A DNA stretch of 64,000 nt from Vibrio genomosp. F10 str. ZF-129 (GCF_000287055.2 NZ_AJYQ02000038.1:62001-126000); one strand, 5' to 3'. Positions 40,634 through 50,222 are shown, counted from the first letter of the stretch. Numbers and translations are program-made. Notes: a model not told the origin generated them from the sequence alone.

Positions 40634-41146
40634 CTATTTACAATCCATTTCTTCAAGTTTTGCTATAGAACGATTGTATTTCTGTAAAACATTATCAATT
40701 TGCTTTGGATGACTTAATAGGTCAGCGAAAGCGGAACGAAGTTGATAGTTTTTCTCATGAGGTTCACTCTGACGGTCGGCAAATGTAAGCTGAGCGGCTT
40801 CGCCTAATGCATCATCTCGCTGTGTAAGTGCTTTAATGTCAGCTTGATCAAGCTGAAGCCAGCTTTCGATAGACTGTGCCGTTGAAAGTTTAGCCGCATC
40901 ATTGTCTAAATAATAATGTACAGCAGCTCGGTTAAGCTCAAAATGGTTTTTTCGCCCTTCTAAGAACCATTTACTTGCTTCCTCTAGTTCAGGGTAGCGT
41001 TCAGAAGTGAGATCTGAAAGGTCTTGGTACCAAGCTAGAGAGGCATCGATATAGGCATCATACTTGTCGCTTAAACACTGGGTGTTGTTAGCAAAGACAG
41101 AGCTTGATGAAAGAGTTAATAATGCAGCAATCACTATGTGTTTCAT
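40634..41146 (-). CDS. secreted hypothetical protein
   Basis: Protein of 170 residues with a clear signal peptide (MKHIVIAALLTLSSSSVFA, likely cut before NNTQ). The mature part is about 150 residues, largely helical and charged, with one Cys near each end (QCLSDKY and MDCK) that could pair in the periplasm. I do not recognise the family. The ATG at 41146 follows AAGGACG. It lies between panP and lysO on the same strand, as does a hypothetical gene in V. cholerae. Confidence 0.7.
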   Translation of the reverse strand: MKHIVIAALLTLSSSSVFANNTQCLSDKYDAYIDASLAWYQDLSDLTSERYPELEEASKWFLEGRKNHFELNRAAVHYYLDNDAAKLSTAQSIESWLQLDQADIKALTQRDDALGEAAQLTFADRQSEPHEKNYQLRSAFADLLSHPKQIDNVLQKYNRSIAKLEEMDCK

Positions 41147-41233
41147 AATACGTCCTTTTTTACACACTTTTTGTTCTTATTGGGCTTTCTTTATCGTTGC
41201 CGTTAGTTGGCATGATGAGTTATCAGTTTGATT

Positions 41234-42139
41234 TTACGCAGCTAATGACACAAAGAACAGCATGAGTATTGGAACCAGTAAGCTAAGAATAAATCCGCTA
41301 ACGATGGCGATAGGCACACACTTTACACCACCCGTGGCTTGAATAACAGGTAACGTAAAATCCATCGCCGTTGCACCAGCATAACCAATGGCAGTACAAG
41401 GTTTTACTCTGATTAATACTGGGATCATTATCAATGCAACCAGCTCTCTTAATAGTTCTAGCATAAACGATGCACCACCGTAGACGGGGCCGAATGCGTC
41501 GCCCATGAGAATGCCGGCCAAAGAGTACCAACCAAATCCTGAAGCCATGGCTAATCCTTTGTAAACATCGATATCCAAAATAAACGCTGATAACACACCG
41601 CCAATGAGCGAGCTGATCACAATGATGAGTGCGATGAGCATCCCTTGTTTATTGATGAGGATTTGTCTCAGGGTTAGACCGCTGTTTCTAAGCTGAATAC
41701 CAATAAAAAAGAGTAATAAAAATAGTATCCATTCACTTGCGGTATCAACCCAATCAAGACTCATTGCACCCAACAAACCTATAATGAGTCCACCGCCAAC
41801 CACCAGGATCAACTTGGCTGATTCGAGAGCCATAAGAGCCAGCGGTAGATTTGACGAAGTGTTACTGGCATTAATTGGAAATAGCCGGTCGATAATGGGT
41901 AATGTGGCTAGATTACAAAAACCAATGCATAGAAAAAACGTCGCGGTGAACTTGATGATGAGCTGTAGGTTTTCGCCTAGATTATCAAGAGCAGCTAAGC
42001 TCAGCCCCATTAAGAATAAAATGACGTAGATAAGATACGAAGTCATTTTATTTAATAGGTGTAAGGTGTTTTCTTTCGATATCGAAATTAGATACCCCAC
42101 CACCAGTGGGGCAAAGATAAAGATCATCCCTGAGAACAT
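41234..42139 (-). CDS. lysO: LysO-like (YbjE) lysine exporter
   Basis: Inner-membrane protein of 301 residues with about eight to ten TM segments, in the DUF340/LysO family. Recognisable segments are FGWYSLAGILMGDAFGPVYG, RELVALIMIPVL and CTAIGYAGATAMDFTLPVIQ. E. coli LysO (YbjE) exports lysine and toxic analogues. The match extends along the full length. It is downstream of the HDOD gene with a 64-base gap. No lysine riboswitch was recognised in that gap. Confidence 0.85.
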   Translation of the reverse strand: MFSGMIFIFAPLVVGYLISISKENTLHLLNKMTSYLIYVILFLMGLSLAALDNLGENLQLIIKFTATFFLCIGFCNLATLPIIDRLFPINASNTSSNLPLALMALESAKLILVVGGGLIIGLLGAMSLDWVDTASEWILFLLLFFIGIQLRNSGLTLRQILINKQGMLIALIIVISSLIGGVLSAFILDIDVYKGLAMASGFGWYSLAGILMGDAFGPVYGGASFMLELLRELVALIMIPVLIRVKPCTAIGYAGATAMDFTLPVIQATGGVKCVPIAIVSGFILSLLVPILMLFFVSLAA

Positions 42140-42203
42140 TAAAAATCCTGTTGTGACTCGGTTGTATAGCGAATGTATCGTTAAATGCTATGCGGTGTTA
42201 AGG

Positions 42204-43127
42204 CTACAGACCACTTGCTACAATGACTTCGCTTATCTGATTGTTAAAGTCAAAATCGCTTAGGTTGGTTAATTTGTACAACACATCGGCGCCTGTTGTA
42301 TCAATTTCAACAAAATGCTCATCCAGTTCGTCATCTTTTCTACGGAACAGGAGAGTATGGTGAGCAATTCGGGCGATGTCTAGATAGCTCAGTGGACTTT
42401 CTACATTAGGGGTGTGATCTAGGTTACTAGAAACGCTGATGAAATCTTGGTCAAACCCCCAGCTTGATAGTACCAGTTGACTTGAAGCCGCACATTGTGA
42501 GTCAAAGATTTGCAGTGCGATATCTATATCGAGGTAGTTGCCATTCTCTAGATACTGATGGTACTCATTAACCATACAAAAAAGACCGATATCAGCAAGT
42601 AAACCGGACAAAAGTGCTTTTTCTACCTCAACATAATTATAAATTTTGGGCTGAGCTTCTTTAAATGCTTTAGCAACCATAACCATGGTCGCCGCGAGTT
42701 CCCTAGAAGTTGCTGCGCTCTTCACTAGAATTTTATTACATTGCGTACTTAAGCTGACGGTATGCTTTAATTGCTCAATCGCTTGCGCTGTGACGATGTC
42801 TCGCACACGCAAGATACCCAAACGAGATACCGCAGTAAAAAGATCGGTACAGGTAATGTTTCGTCGGTTAAAAATAACCGAATTTGCAACACGAATCACT
42901 ACGGCAGCAAGCCCAGGGTCTTCGAGGAGACAGTCTGCAATATCAATAATCTCCGTTGTTTCTTGAGTACAAAGGGACTGAATGCGTAAAACGACTTCTG
43001 GAATAGGGGGTAAAGTTATTTTGCCAGTGCTTACTGAATGAGCAATAAGTTCGGAAAATTCGCTCTCTATACTTTTAACGAGAGCCTCCTTATTGTCGGG
43101 AAGCCAATAAAAAGATAAATGATTCAT
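42204..43127 (-). CDS. HDOD-domain protein
   Basis: Protein of 307 residues whose centre (about residues 35-230) is an HDOD domain: ITLPPIPEVVLRIQSLC, DCLLEDPGLAAVVIRVANSV, VSRLGILRVRDIV, ALLSGLLADIGLFCMV. The expected HD-type catalytic His-Asp pair is replaced (LLADIG), so it is probably a signalling or scaffolding domain without phosphohydrolase activity. No output domain is visible. It is divergent from tfoX, an arrangement I recall from V. cholerae. Confidence 0.82.
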   Translation of the reverse strand: MNHLSFYWLPDNKEALVKSIESEFSELIAHSVSTGKITLPPIPEVVLRIQSLCTQETTEIIDIADCLLEDPGLAAVVIRVANSVIFNRRNITCTDLFTAVSRLGILRVRDIVTAQAIEQLKHTVSLSTQCNKILVKSAATSRELAATMVMVAKAFKEAQPKIYNYVEVEKALLSGLLADIGLFCMVNEYHQYLENGNYLDIDIALQIFDSQCAASSQLVLSSWGFDQDFISVSSNLDHTPNVESPLSYLDIARIAHHTLLFRRKDDELDEHFVEIDTTGADVLYKLTNLSDFDFNNQISEVIVASGL

Positions 43128-43473
43128 AGCCAGTCACCAAAGAAATACGGCTTACAGTGTAACTAAATGCTGAGTAGATTAGCAACAACTTACATAATTA
43201 GAGTCTGTCTGCATTAGCGTTAGTATGAACAATGTGTGTCATGTTGAATATAAAAGACTGTAAGTGTGATTTCCTTCTCACAAAATCGACTTTTTTATTG
43301 AAATGATGTGAAGTTTGAACAGACTTATTTTTCGTCGTTAACTATCATTTCCTTACTAACTAAGGCGAACTCAAATTTAATTATAATATCAGCCTTAGAG
43401 CAAAAAAATTTCGCTAAAACGCTGCTATCTGGTGATCACACATAATCGGGGTAACACATGATTAGAAGGATCA
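43128..43473. other. intergenic region between the HDOD gene and tfoX
   Basis: About 345 A/T-rich bases without a gene. A perfect TATAAT lies at 43382-43387 in the direction of tfoX but lacks a good -35. Transcription from it would give a leader of about 80 bases ending in the hairpin described next. Confidence 0.4.
43433..43473 (+). promoter_or_regulatory. leader hairpin covering the tfoX ribosome-binding site
   Basis: Two nested stems can form: TGATC (43433-43437) with GATCA (43469-43473), and TAATC (43443-43447) with GATTA (43460-43464). The Shine-Dalgarno AGAAGGA (43464-43470) lies within this structure and the ATG follows at 43474. In V. cholerae the tfoX mRNA leader blocks translation until the chitin-induced sRNA TfoR pairs with it, so this is the likely equivalent. 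Confidence 0.6.
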
Positions 43474-44061
43474 ATGGATATGACAGAACAACTATTTATG
43501 GATTATGTGGGCGATTTCGGTTCTTTTCAGAAACGTTCAATGTTTGGTGGCATAGGCTTATTTAAAAATGAGGCGATGTTTGCTCTACTCAGTAGCGGTA
43601 GAATTTTCATTCGTGGTGGAGATCAACTCGATTCAAGGCTTAATGAACTTGGTTGTGAGAAATACCGTCATGTGAAAAAGCAAACGACAGCAACAGTAAA
43701 CTACTACGATATAACTCAAATTTTCGCCGACAAAGGTGACGCTATATACGAGATCGTAAGTGAGTCGATTAAATTGTCTGTTGATCAGCGTAAGTTCCAA
43801 AAATCGTCTGCGAGTCGACGCCTGAGAGACTTGCCTAACATGCAATTGACACTAGAACGCATGGTCAAAAAGGCTGGCATCGAAGACGTAGAGACATTTA
43901 TGAAATTAGGTGCTTCGGCGGTGTTTTCTAAAGTGAGAACCGCGTACGGAACTGACGTTGATGTTAAATTGTTGTGGAAGTTTGCAGGTGCAGTGGAAGG
44001 TATCCATTGGAAATTAATTCAAGAGCCTCGTAAACGTCAATTGTTGGAAAGCTGCCAGTAG
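43474..44061 (+). CDS. tfoX: TfoX/Sxy, competence master regulator
   Basis: TfoX/Sxy family protein that, with CRP, activates competence and DNA-uptake genes during growth on chitin, 195 residues. The N-terminal TfoX domain is DFGSFQKRSMFGGIGLFKNEAMFALL. The C-terminal domain has RDLPNMQLTLERMVKKAGI and a helix-hairpin-like VKLLWKFAGAVEGIHW. The two-domain length fits TfoX. TfoY is a paralogue expected at the riboswitch locus. ATG codons at 43474 and 43480 are both possible. A putative translational-control hairpin ends at the first one. Confidence 0.93.
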   Translation: MDMTEQLFMDYVGDFGSFQKRSMFGGIGLFKNEAMFALLSSGRIFIRGGDQLDSRLNELGCEKYRHVKKQTTATVNYYDITQIFADKGDAIYEIVSESIKLSVDQRKFQKSSASRRLRDLPNMQLTLERMVKKAGIEDVETFMKLGASAVFSKVRTAYGTDVDVKLLWKFAGAVEGIHWKLIQEPRKRQLLESCQ

Positions 44062-44083
44062 TTATTTTCTATCGATTAAAAAG

Positions 44084-44116
44084 AAAGCCGCCATGGTATT
44101 CCAGGGCGGCTTTTTT
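44084..44116 (+). terminator. rho-independent terminator of tfoX
   Basis: AAAGCCGCC and GGCGGCTTT pair around a 12-base loop and end in six T. Confidence 0.88.
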
Positions 44117-44217
44117 ATTGGGGATAATATTGAAGAAAATGTCGATGTAATCTAAGTGAACACCGAGCACTATTAAATAGTGCTCAGAATAAGCGGTTCG
44201 ACACTATATTATTGGGT

Positions 44218-44757
44218 TTAATACTTGAATCTAGCGGTCAAAATCGCTTGATCGCCGTATGCATCATTGATACGGATCTCTGCTCCGACAGAAAAAAGCT
44301 CTGTTGAATGGAAACGAATGTGAGCAGAGCCTAGCCAGTCTTCTTTTTTGTCGATTGAAACGTAACCTGCTTTACCACCGACCTCAAGTTGAGGACCTAA
44401 CCATTGGCGAATACCCAGGTTGACTTCGATTCCAGTATCTGTGCTACCCAAATCTTGCATGCGGAACAACATCTCACCGGTAAAGTCAGCCCAGTTATTG
44501 ACTGGTGCGTGAAATCCAAAACCAGCAGCAGCGTCATAGTCGCCTTCAAATTCAGAGTCGATACGTCCAATAAAGTGGGCGTTTGGATGAATGGTTTTGC
44601 TGACGGCAGCGCCGAAAGTCACGGGGCTTGCGCCAATACGAGCTTCAAAATAATCGTAACTGAAGTTACTCATTACTGAAGGGCTATTAGGGTCAGTTTC
44701 TGAAAAGGCCTGACCTGATGCGAGCAATAAAGCTGTTGCAATGATTTTTTTATGCAT
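44218..44757 (-). CDS. small outer-membrane beta-barrel-like protein
   Basis: Exported protein of 179 residues with a signal peptide (MHKKIIATALLLASGQAFS). Alternating hydrophobic and polar strands follow, for example YFEARIGASPVTFGAAV and EVNLGIRQWLGPQLEVGGKAGYV. It ends in ILTARFKY, an aromatic-terminated strand typical of BAM-inserted outer-membrane proteins. No family is recognised with certainty. It stands between tfoX (convergent) and the kinase/regulator pair, the same place as a hypothetical gene in V. cholerae. Confidence 0.7.
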   Translation of the reverse strand: MHKKIIATALLLASGQAFSETDPNSPSVMSNFSYDYFEARIGASPVTFGAAVSKTIHPNAHFIGRIDSEFEGDYDAAAGFGFHAPVNNWADFTGEMLFRMQDLGSTDTGIEVNLGIRQWLGPQLEVGGKAGYVSIDKKEDWLGSAHIRFHSTELFSVGAEIRINDAYGDQAILTARFKY

Positions 44758-44927
44758 AGTTACGATGAACCTATTTCTAGTTATTTCCGTTGTCCTAAGC
44801 AGTGTAACCGCTATGACTATGATATATCACGACATGATAATGCATCCTTGCTTAATGGCACTAACAAAAAATGTCATTCTTTTGTCGTTTAACCAAAAAC
44901 TAAGCAATTTGAGTGCCTAAAAACGCA

Positions 44928-45425
44928 CTATTCTCCAAAGCTAATACGATTCTTAGCGATAGCATTGAAGATTTTCTCTGTATCTAAAACCGAGGCCCAT
45001 GGCATTAGTTCGGGTTCATTCTCTATCATAAATGCAGTGAGTTGAGCGATAAGCACTTTTCTCAGTTCGTCTCCACTCCAAGGTTTCGCAACAAAGTAAT
45101 CAAGGCTAGAGTGATTAACGGCTTCCACCGTGTCATCGAGCCCTGCCTGGCCTGTCAGCAACACTTTTTTACTGGCACTGGTTTGATCATCACCGTTCAG
45201 TTCAATCAAAAAACTAATGCCGGTTTGTTCTGGCATAATGTGGTCGCAAAGTATCAGCGCGAGTGTCGTCTGCTCCGAAGCACAGTCTGACAGAATGTGC
45301 TTCGCTTCCGCGACGGACTCTGCCGCTTCAACGATAAAGTGCTCCTCAAAACAGTCTAAATCTTGAATGACGCTGTCTAAAACATCGCGTTCATCATCAA
45401 CACATAGAATGAGATATTTATTCAT
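44928..45425 (-). CDS. response regulator with receiver domain and short C-terminal tail
   Basis: Protein of 165 residues. The receiver covers about residues 3-125, with acidic D10/D11, phospho-acceptor D61 (LILCDHIMPEQTG), Thr in LLTGQAG and Lys in YFVAKPW. About 35 residues follow (ENEPELMPWASVLDTEKIF) with no DNA-binding motif, so the output is probably by protein interaction. It lies 2 bases after the histidine kinase. That kinase's own N terminus is a degenerate relative of this protein, including the tail. Confidence 0.85.
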   Translation of the reverse strand: MNKYLILCVDDERDVLDSVIQDLDCFEEHFIVEAAESVAEAKHILSDCASEQTTLALILCDHIMPEQTGISFLIELNGDDQTSASKKVLLTGQAGLDDTVEAVNHSSLDYFVAKPWSGDELRKVLIAQLTAFMIENEPELMPWASVLDTEKIFNAIAKNRISFGE

Positions 45426-45427
45426 GG

Positions 45428-47392
45428 TTACTCCTTGTCTCTGTGTAGGGTGCAGTGAATAGGAAGCCAGACCGCCATTCGAGTAAATTCATTTGGAACG
45501 GATTCAACCTCAATTCTGCCATTGTGTTGATTGATTATCTGGTGGCAAACAGATAATCCAATACCCAGTCCAAAATTGCCTTCTTTCTTGGTGGTAAAAT
45601 TTAAAGTAAAAATTTGTTCTTGTAGCTCAGGGGTAATACCCGTCCCGTTATCTTCAAAACAAATAACAACCCAGTGTTGATCTTCGATTGATTCGATTGA
45701 TGTGTGAATTTTGAGTTCTCCAGGTATTGGGAGAGCGTCAATGGCATTGGATATGAGATTTGTCCAGACTTGCTGTAAAGCAATCGGCTGACAATAAAGT
45801 TTCGGGAGCTCGCAATACTCTTTGACAACCGTATGGTGTTTTAGCTTATTTTCAAAGATCACCAACGTATCTTCAATCCCTTCATAGATGTTCGCCGAAT
45901 GGAAACATTCATCATCAGGTCGGGCGTATCCTTTAAGACTTTTGACCATGTCTGCAATTCTATGTGCACAAACTCCAATAGAGCGAAGTGTCGTGCCGGT
46001 TAAGTGGTAAAGGTCGTATTGATTCACCAGCTCAAGCGCATGCTCAGGGTTATGTTTGGCGAGAGAGACGAGTTCCTGATCATTTTCTAAACGGAGCTTA
46101 ACCAATTTTTTTGCCAGTAAGCGGTGCTTGATCTCATTATCTAAAAGCTTAGATTTGGCACGATCTTCAGACGTCGAGGTGGGTGTTGATATCAACGCTT
46201 GGTCCAAAATAGTCTTGCCTTTCTCGTTCGGCGTCGTTAGCTCATTAGACAGATTTTTTGAACCAAGTTCCAGTAATTGATCAAGCTTACTCGTCAGTGT
46301 TTCTGTCCCTCGCAAAATCGCTGCAATAGGGTTATTGAGTTCATGGGCCACCCCAGCAACGAGTTGACCTAACATGGCCATTTTCTCTTTTTCGATCAGT
46401 TGCTGGTGCGCAGTTTCGAGTGATTCTAAGGTTTTTTGCAGTTCAAGTTTTGTGTTAATACTTCGTTGTAAGCGGCGGTTGAAGTGGCGAAGTAATAAGT
46501 TGGTAAACAGTGGTAATAGATGTGTGTTGGAATGCATCACCTTGGTGAAAATATCGCGATCCAACTTGATAACCTTTGTTCTGGTGAGGGTAATTGCGGT
46601 GGAAAAGGACAACTCACCCGTGACAAATGACATACCCCCAACAATATTCCCCTTATCATGACGAACCACTTCTCGCTGTTGGCCGAGCTCATCTTTTTTA
46701 TACAGTGCAACTTTCCCTTCAGTGATAAACCATAAGAAGCGATTTTCCTCTCCTTCTTTGGTTAAGAGGTGATCCGCGGAATAGGTCCGACAGGCATGAC
46801 TATCGTCTTCTTGAAGAAAGAACAGTTCTAAAGCTGAGATCACCTGTTCTGCCAGTTCGGCATCGGATAGCCTGTGGTGATCTGAAATAAAACCTTCTTG
46901 GTAGCTTTTCATCTTCGCGTCGATATGCGCGCGAAGTAAGTGTTGCTGATCTAAAATAAGGCTATAGGAAAGGAGGTTATCGGTATCTTGTTCGATGACA
47001 AAAGTCGTGAGTTCTTTTTTGACGGTTTTATAGACTAAGTTGTCTTGCAGCGGTTTGGTTAAACAGTGATCCAAACGACCTTCATTAACCGCAGACAAAA
47101 TCGCCTGAATGTCTTGCCCGCAACTTAAGAGAATTTTTCGTGCGCTTTTGGTATGGGCAGATTTATCCAGTTGAATTAAAAATTCAGCGCCATTAAATTC
47201 AGAATGGTGGCTAGCGATGACAAGCGCGACCGTTTGCTCTTGCTGCTTACAAAACTCTAAGGTGCAGTGAGCGTCTTCAATGCTATCTACTGCATGGATA
47301 TCGAATCGTGTCGCAAAGTGGCTAAGCTCAGTACGTAGTTGTTCTACGCTTATAGGGTTGTTATCAAGATACAAGAGCGCAAATGAATTCAC
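45428..47392 (-). CDS. histidine kinase with pseudo-receiver and cyclic-nucleotide-binding-like domain
   Basis: Soluble sensor kinase of about 654 residues. The order is a receiver-like domain (about 1-130) whose phospho-Asp is replaced by Ser (VIASHHSEFNG), a cNMP-binding-like domain (about 195-310; FLWFITEGKVALYKK, NIVGGMSFVTGELSFS) lacking the usual phosphate-binding Arg, a coiled linker, HisKA (LVAGVAHELNNPIAAI) and HATPase (NLISNAIDALP, FEDNGTGI, FGLGIGLSVCHQII). A long insert lies between HisKA and HATPase. The GTG at 47392 after GAGAAA starts the receiver fold; an ATG 42 codons upstream lacks a ribosome-binding site. The partner regulator follows 2 bases on. Confidence 0.82.
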   Translation of the reverse strand: MNSFALLYLDNNPISVEQLRTELSHFATRFDIHAVDSIEDAHCTLEFCKQQEQTVALVIASHHSEFNGAEFLIQLDKSAHTKSARKILLSCGQDIQAILSAVNEGRLDHCLTKPLQDNLVYKTVKKELTTFVIEQDTDNLLSYSLILDQQHLLRAHIDAKMKSYQEGFISDHHRLSDAELAEQVISALELFFLQEDDSHACRTYSADHLLTKEGEENRFLWFITEGKVALYKKDELGQQREVVRHDKGNIVGGMSFVTGELSFSTAITLTRTKVIKLDRDIFTKVMHSNTHLLPLFTNLLLRHFNRRLQRSINTKLELQKTLESLETAHQQLIEKEKMAMLGQLVAGVAHELNNPIAAILRGTETLTSKLDQLLELGSKNLSNELTTPNEKGKTILDQALISTPTSTSEDRAKSKLLDNEIKHRLLAKKLVKLRLENDQELVSLAKHNPEHALELVNQYDLYHLTGTTLRSIGVCAHRIADMVKSLKGYARPDDECFHSANIYEGIEDTLVIFENKLKHHTVVKEYCELPKLYCQPIALQQVWTNLISNAIDALPIPGELKIHTSIESIEDQHWVVICFEDNGTGITPELQEQIFTLNFTTKKEGNFGLGIGLSVCHQIINQHNGRIEVESVPNEFTRMAVWLPIHCTLHRDKE

Positions 47393-47568
47393 GAATTTCT
47401 CACAGGTAAACGGAACTATGAAAACTGTATCAATTATCAATCTATCGGTTTGAGAGCTAGGTTTTAGAAATTTGCTCTTAACAAAAATAAAAGCAATACT
47501 CTGATTTAACTCAAACATTTCTAATGTATAAAAAACGGCCCAAATAACTAATGGAACCCCAACAATCT

Positions 47569-48831
47569 ATGAAACAATTAAAAAAAATCGGCGCGATTAG
47601 TGGTGCTGTGCTAGTTGCATTGTGCTGGCCACTTGCTGTTGGTCAAATAGGCCAAAGGGTTATTACTGATGGGGTTACGCATTTAAGTAATGACTTGGTT
47701 AGCGCAGAAATCATCGATTATGATCGTGGCTATTTAAATTCAACCGTTCAAACTCGATATGCGCTGAATGATGTTGACATGATCGCTCAGTTTGAAGCCG
47801 ATGGTCTGCCGACAGAGGTGGTTGTTAATAGTGTGGTCAAACATGGCTTACTCAGTTTAGATGCGCATTCGTCACTCGAAGGGAGCGAATTTCCGTTGAC
47901 GGTGAATACCGTTACTCAGTTAAACGGGAATACTGATTATACGGTGAATTTGGCAAACTGGTATTACCGAACTCAAGGTGTAGATGAATTGGCCATCTCG
48001 GTATCTCCTTCTACCATCACCGGTAACATTACAGTGCTGGGACAACTTGCTTACCAACTGAATATGCCTTCAATCGAGCTGGACTTTTCAACGGGTGAAA
48101 AGTTGATATTGACGGATGTCGTAGGTCAAGGCGAGGGCAAAAATGAAAGTGGATTTTGGTTAGGCAATCAATCGATGTCGATTGAGAAGTTTACGATTTC
48201 CGATTCCACTGCCATGCAGACATCCTTTGAAATAGAGAAAGGTCAGTATCAGTTTACGTCTGAGCTTAATAATGAACAAAATCGATTGACCAGTAATCAT
48301 AAGGTGACGATGGGCAGCCTATTTACACCAGATGGTTCAGTCGATGATTTTAGCCTCGACTTTTCGATGGGTGACATTGATAGCGTCGCTTTTGAACGAT
48401 TAATGTCTCTGTATCAAAGTAATCCAATAATGACAGAAGAAGACATAGCAGAGGCGATTCCTTATGTTGAATCTCTTTTCTCCCAAGGTTTTTATTTAGC
48501 AATGAATAAGATGTCCTTGAAAGTAGGCGAAGGTGAATTTGAGTCTATGTGGAAGCTCTCGGTGCCACAGGGTACAGACCAAGTTTCACAGGATCCGAGT
48601 AAAATATTACCCGCTCTAACGGGGAATATCAGCACCTATTTTTCTAACCAACTGGTTATGGATTTTCCATTCATTAAGCAAGGGATCGATGAAGCCGTCG
48701 TGATGGAAATTATTCAACAAACCGAACAGGGTTACCGGATTACAGCAGAACTTAAAGAGGCCAATGTGGTCTTTGAAAGTGGGCAGGAAATTCCTTTAAT
48801 GTCGCTATTACTGCCAATGCTAATGCAATAA
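47569..48831 (+). CDS. YdgA-like DUF945 protein
   Basis: Exported or membrane-anchored protein of 420 residues in the DUF945 (YdgA) family, function unknown. An N-terminal hydrophobic signal or anchor (KKIGAISGAVLVALCWPLAVG) precedes a long beta-rich region (VSAEIIDYDRGYLNSTVQTRY, LANWYYRTQGVDELAI) typical of the family. The start is uncertain: ATG at 47551 or 47569. The later one gives MKQLKKIG directly before the signal, and neither has a strong ribosome-binding site. It is divergent from the kinase and followed by a terminator, then serC. Confidence 0.75.
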   Translation: MKQLKKIGAISGAVLVALCWPLAVGQIGQRVITDGVTHLSNDLVSAEIIDYDRGYLNSTVQTRYALNDVDMIAQFEADGLPTEVVVNSVVKHGLLSLDAHSSLEGSEFPLTVNTVTQLNGNTDYTVNLANWYYRTQGVDELAISVSPSTITGNITVLGQLAYQLNMPSIELDFSTGEKLILTDVVGQGEGKNESGFWLGNQSMSIEKFTISDSTAMQTSFEIEKGQYQFTSELNNEQNRLTSNHKVTMGSLFTPDGSVDDFSLDFSMGDIDSVAFERLMSLYQSNPIMTEEDIAEAIPYVESLFSQGFYLAMNKMSLKVGEGEFESMWKLSVPQGTDQVSQDPSKILPALTGNISTYFSNQLVMDFPFIKQGIDEAVVMEIIQQTEQGYRITAELKEANVVFESGQEIPLMSLLLPMLMQ

Positions 48832-48857
48832 ATGAGTCGATAACGAGTACTAGAATA

Positions 48858-48885
48858 ACAAAAGAGCTTGAAAGAGCTCTTTTGT
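48858..48885 (+). terminator. rho-independent terminator after the DUF945 gene
   Basis: ACAAAAGAGCT and AGCTCTTTTGT form an 11-bp stem around a 6-base loop, followed by CACTTTTTAT. Confidence 0.85.
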
Positions 48886-48966
48886 CACTTTTTATCCTTA
48901 AAAAAACGTGCTATTAATCACAGTTAGTATCTACAAAGCATTTTGAAATTAGGAGCAAGGACACTC

Positions 48967-50061
48967 ATGCAGCCCAACACGGATAACATTTTTAATTTTA
49001 GTGCTGGCCCAGCCGCTTTACCTAAAGCCGTGATGGCTCAAGCTCAAGCTGAGTTCATCAATTGGAATAACTTAGGCACGTCAGTGATGGAAATCAGCCA
49101 TCGCAGCAAACCCTTTATTAAAGTGGCTGAAGATGCCGAGCAAGATTTGCGAGATCTTTTATCCATACCGTCTAATTATAAAGTTCTGTTTTGCCAAGGT
49201 GGAGCGCGTGCTCAGTTTGCTGCAATCCCTATGAACTTACTGGGCAGCCAATCAACCGCCACTTATATTGATGCCGGATACTGGGCAGAAAGTGCCATTG
49301 CGGAAGCGAAAAAATATTGCGAACCTGATGTCTTTGTTGCGAAAACGGTGCGAGACGATAAAGTCGCGGTTGTGGATGCGACAGAGTGGCAGATCCATGC
49401 TGATGCAGCGTATGTTCACTTCTGCCCTAACGAAACTATTGATGGCATAGAAATCAATGATTTACCCGTAACGGATAAACCCATCGTCGCAGATATGTCA
49501 TCAACGATACTGTCGCGTGAGATTGATGTTTCAAAATATGGTGTGATTTACGCCGGTGCTCAAAAAAACATTGGCCCAGCTGGCCTATGTATCGTGATTG
49601 TTCGCAATGACCTCTTAGACTTGGCAACCGATGTATTGCCTAGCATTTTGAACTATAAAGTACTGGCAGAAAAAGAGTCGATGTTTAACACACCGCCAAC
49701 TTTTGCATGGTATTTATCAGGGCTCGTCTTCAAGTGGTTAAAACAACAAGGTGGGGTTAAAGCACTTGAGAGTGTTAACCGCGAAAAGGCGGCGTTGTTG
49801 TACCGCTGTATTGATGAATCAAGTTTTTATAAAAACAACGTACATCCTGAGAATCGGTCATTAATGAATGTACCTTTTCAGTTAAGCAAACCTGAATTGG
49901 ATGAAGTATTTCTAGAACGTGCTGAAAAGCGTGGTTTAGTCGCTCTTAAAGGTCACAGAGCGGTGGGTGGTATGAGGGCGTCTCTTTATAACGCCATGCC
50001 TATCGAAGGTGTTCAAGCGCTAGTAGAGCTGATGAAAGAATTTGAAGCGGAATTTGCGTAA
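48967..50061 (+). CDS. serC: SerC, phosphoserine aminotransferase
   Basis: PLP enzyme that makes 3-phosphoserine from 3-phosphohydroxypyruvate in serine synthesis, and also acts in pyridoxal phosphate synthesis. The protein is 364 residues. Motifs are [13 protein letters not shown] at the N terminus, [28 protein letters not shown] and the PLP Lys in [12 protein letters not shown]. The ATG at 48967 lies after AGGAGCAAGGAC. It is monocistronic, with a terminator on each side. The chemosensory operon begins 160 bases downstream. Confidence 0.97.
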   Translation: MQPNTDNIFNFSAGPAALPKAVMAQAQAEFINWNNLGTSVMEISHRSKPFIKVAEDAEQDLRDLLSIPSNYKVLFCQGGARAQFAAIPMNLLGSQSTATYIDAGYWAESAIAEAKKYCEPDVFVAKTVRDDKVAVVDATEWQIHADAAYVHFCPNETIDGIEINDLPVTDKPIVADMSSTILSREIDVSKYGVIYAGAQKNIGPAGLCIVIVRNDLLDLATDVLPSILNYKVLAEKESMFNTPPTFAWYLSGLVFKWLKQQGGVKALESVNREKAALLYRCIDESSFYKNNVHPENRSLMNVPFQLSKPELDEVFLERAEKRGLVALKGHRAVGGMRASLYNAMPIEGVQALVELMKEFEAEFA

Positions 50062-50101
50062 ACCTCTCTTTGAAGCAACAACTAACCTTATGACCTAAAA
50101 C

Positions 50102-50138
50102 AAAAAGGCTTAATCAAAACGAATGATTAAGCCTTTTT
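50102..50138 (+). terminator. rho-independent terminator of serC
   Basis: AAAAAGGCTTAATC and GATTAAGCCTTTTT form a 14-bp perfect stem around a 9-base loop. Confidence 0.92.
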
Positions 50139-50222
50139 CCAATTTTATCTCACCATTTCACTGCAAACCGTCAAAACTGAACTAGGCTATTTACTAGATT
50201 GTAAATAAAAGGGACGGATTGA

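Noticed and set aside
41298-41531. 77-codon His/Cys/Trp-rich ORF antisense-frame within lysO
   Set aside because: Entirely inside lysO in another frame, with composition typical of an alternative reading of a TM gene.
43264-43281. TGTGA...TCACA resembling a CRP site upstream of tfoX
   Set aside because: The half-sites are separated by 8 bases instead of 6, and the distance to the only good -10 is far too long.
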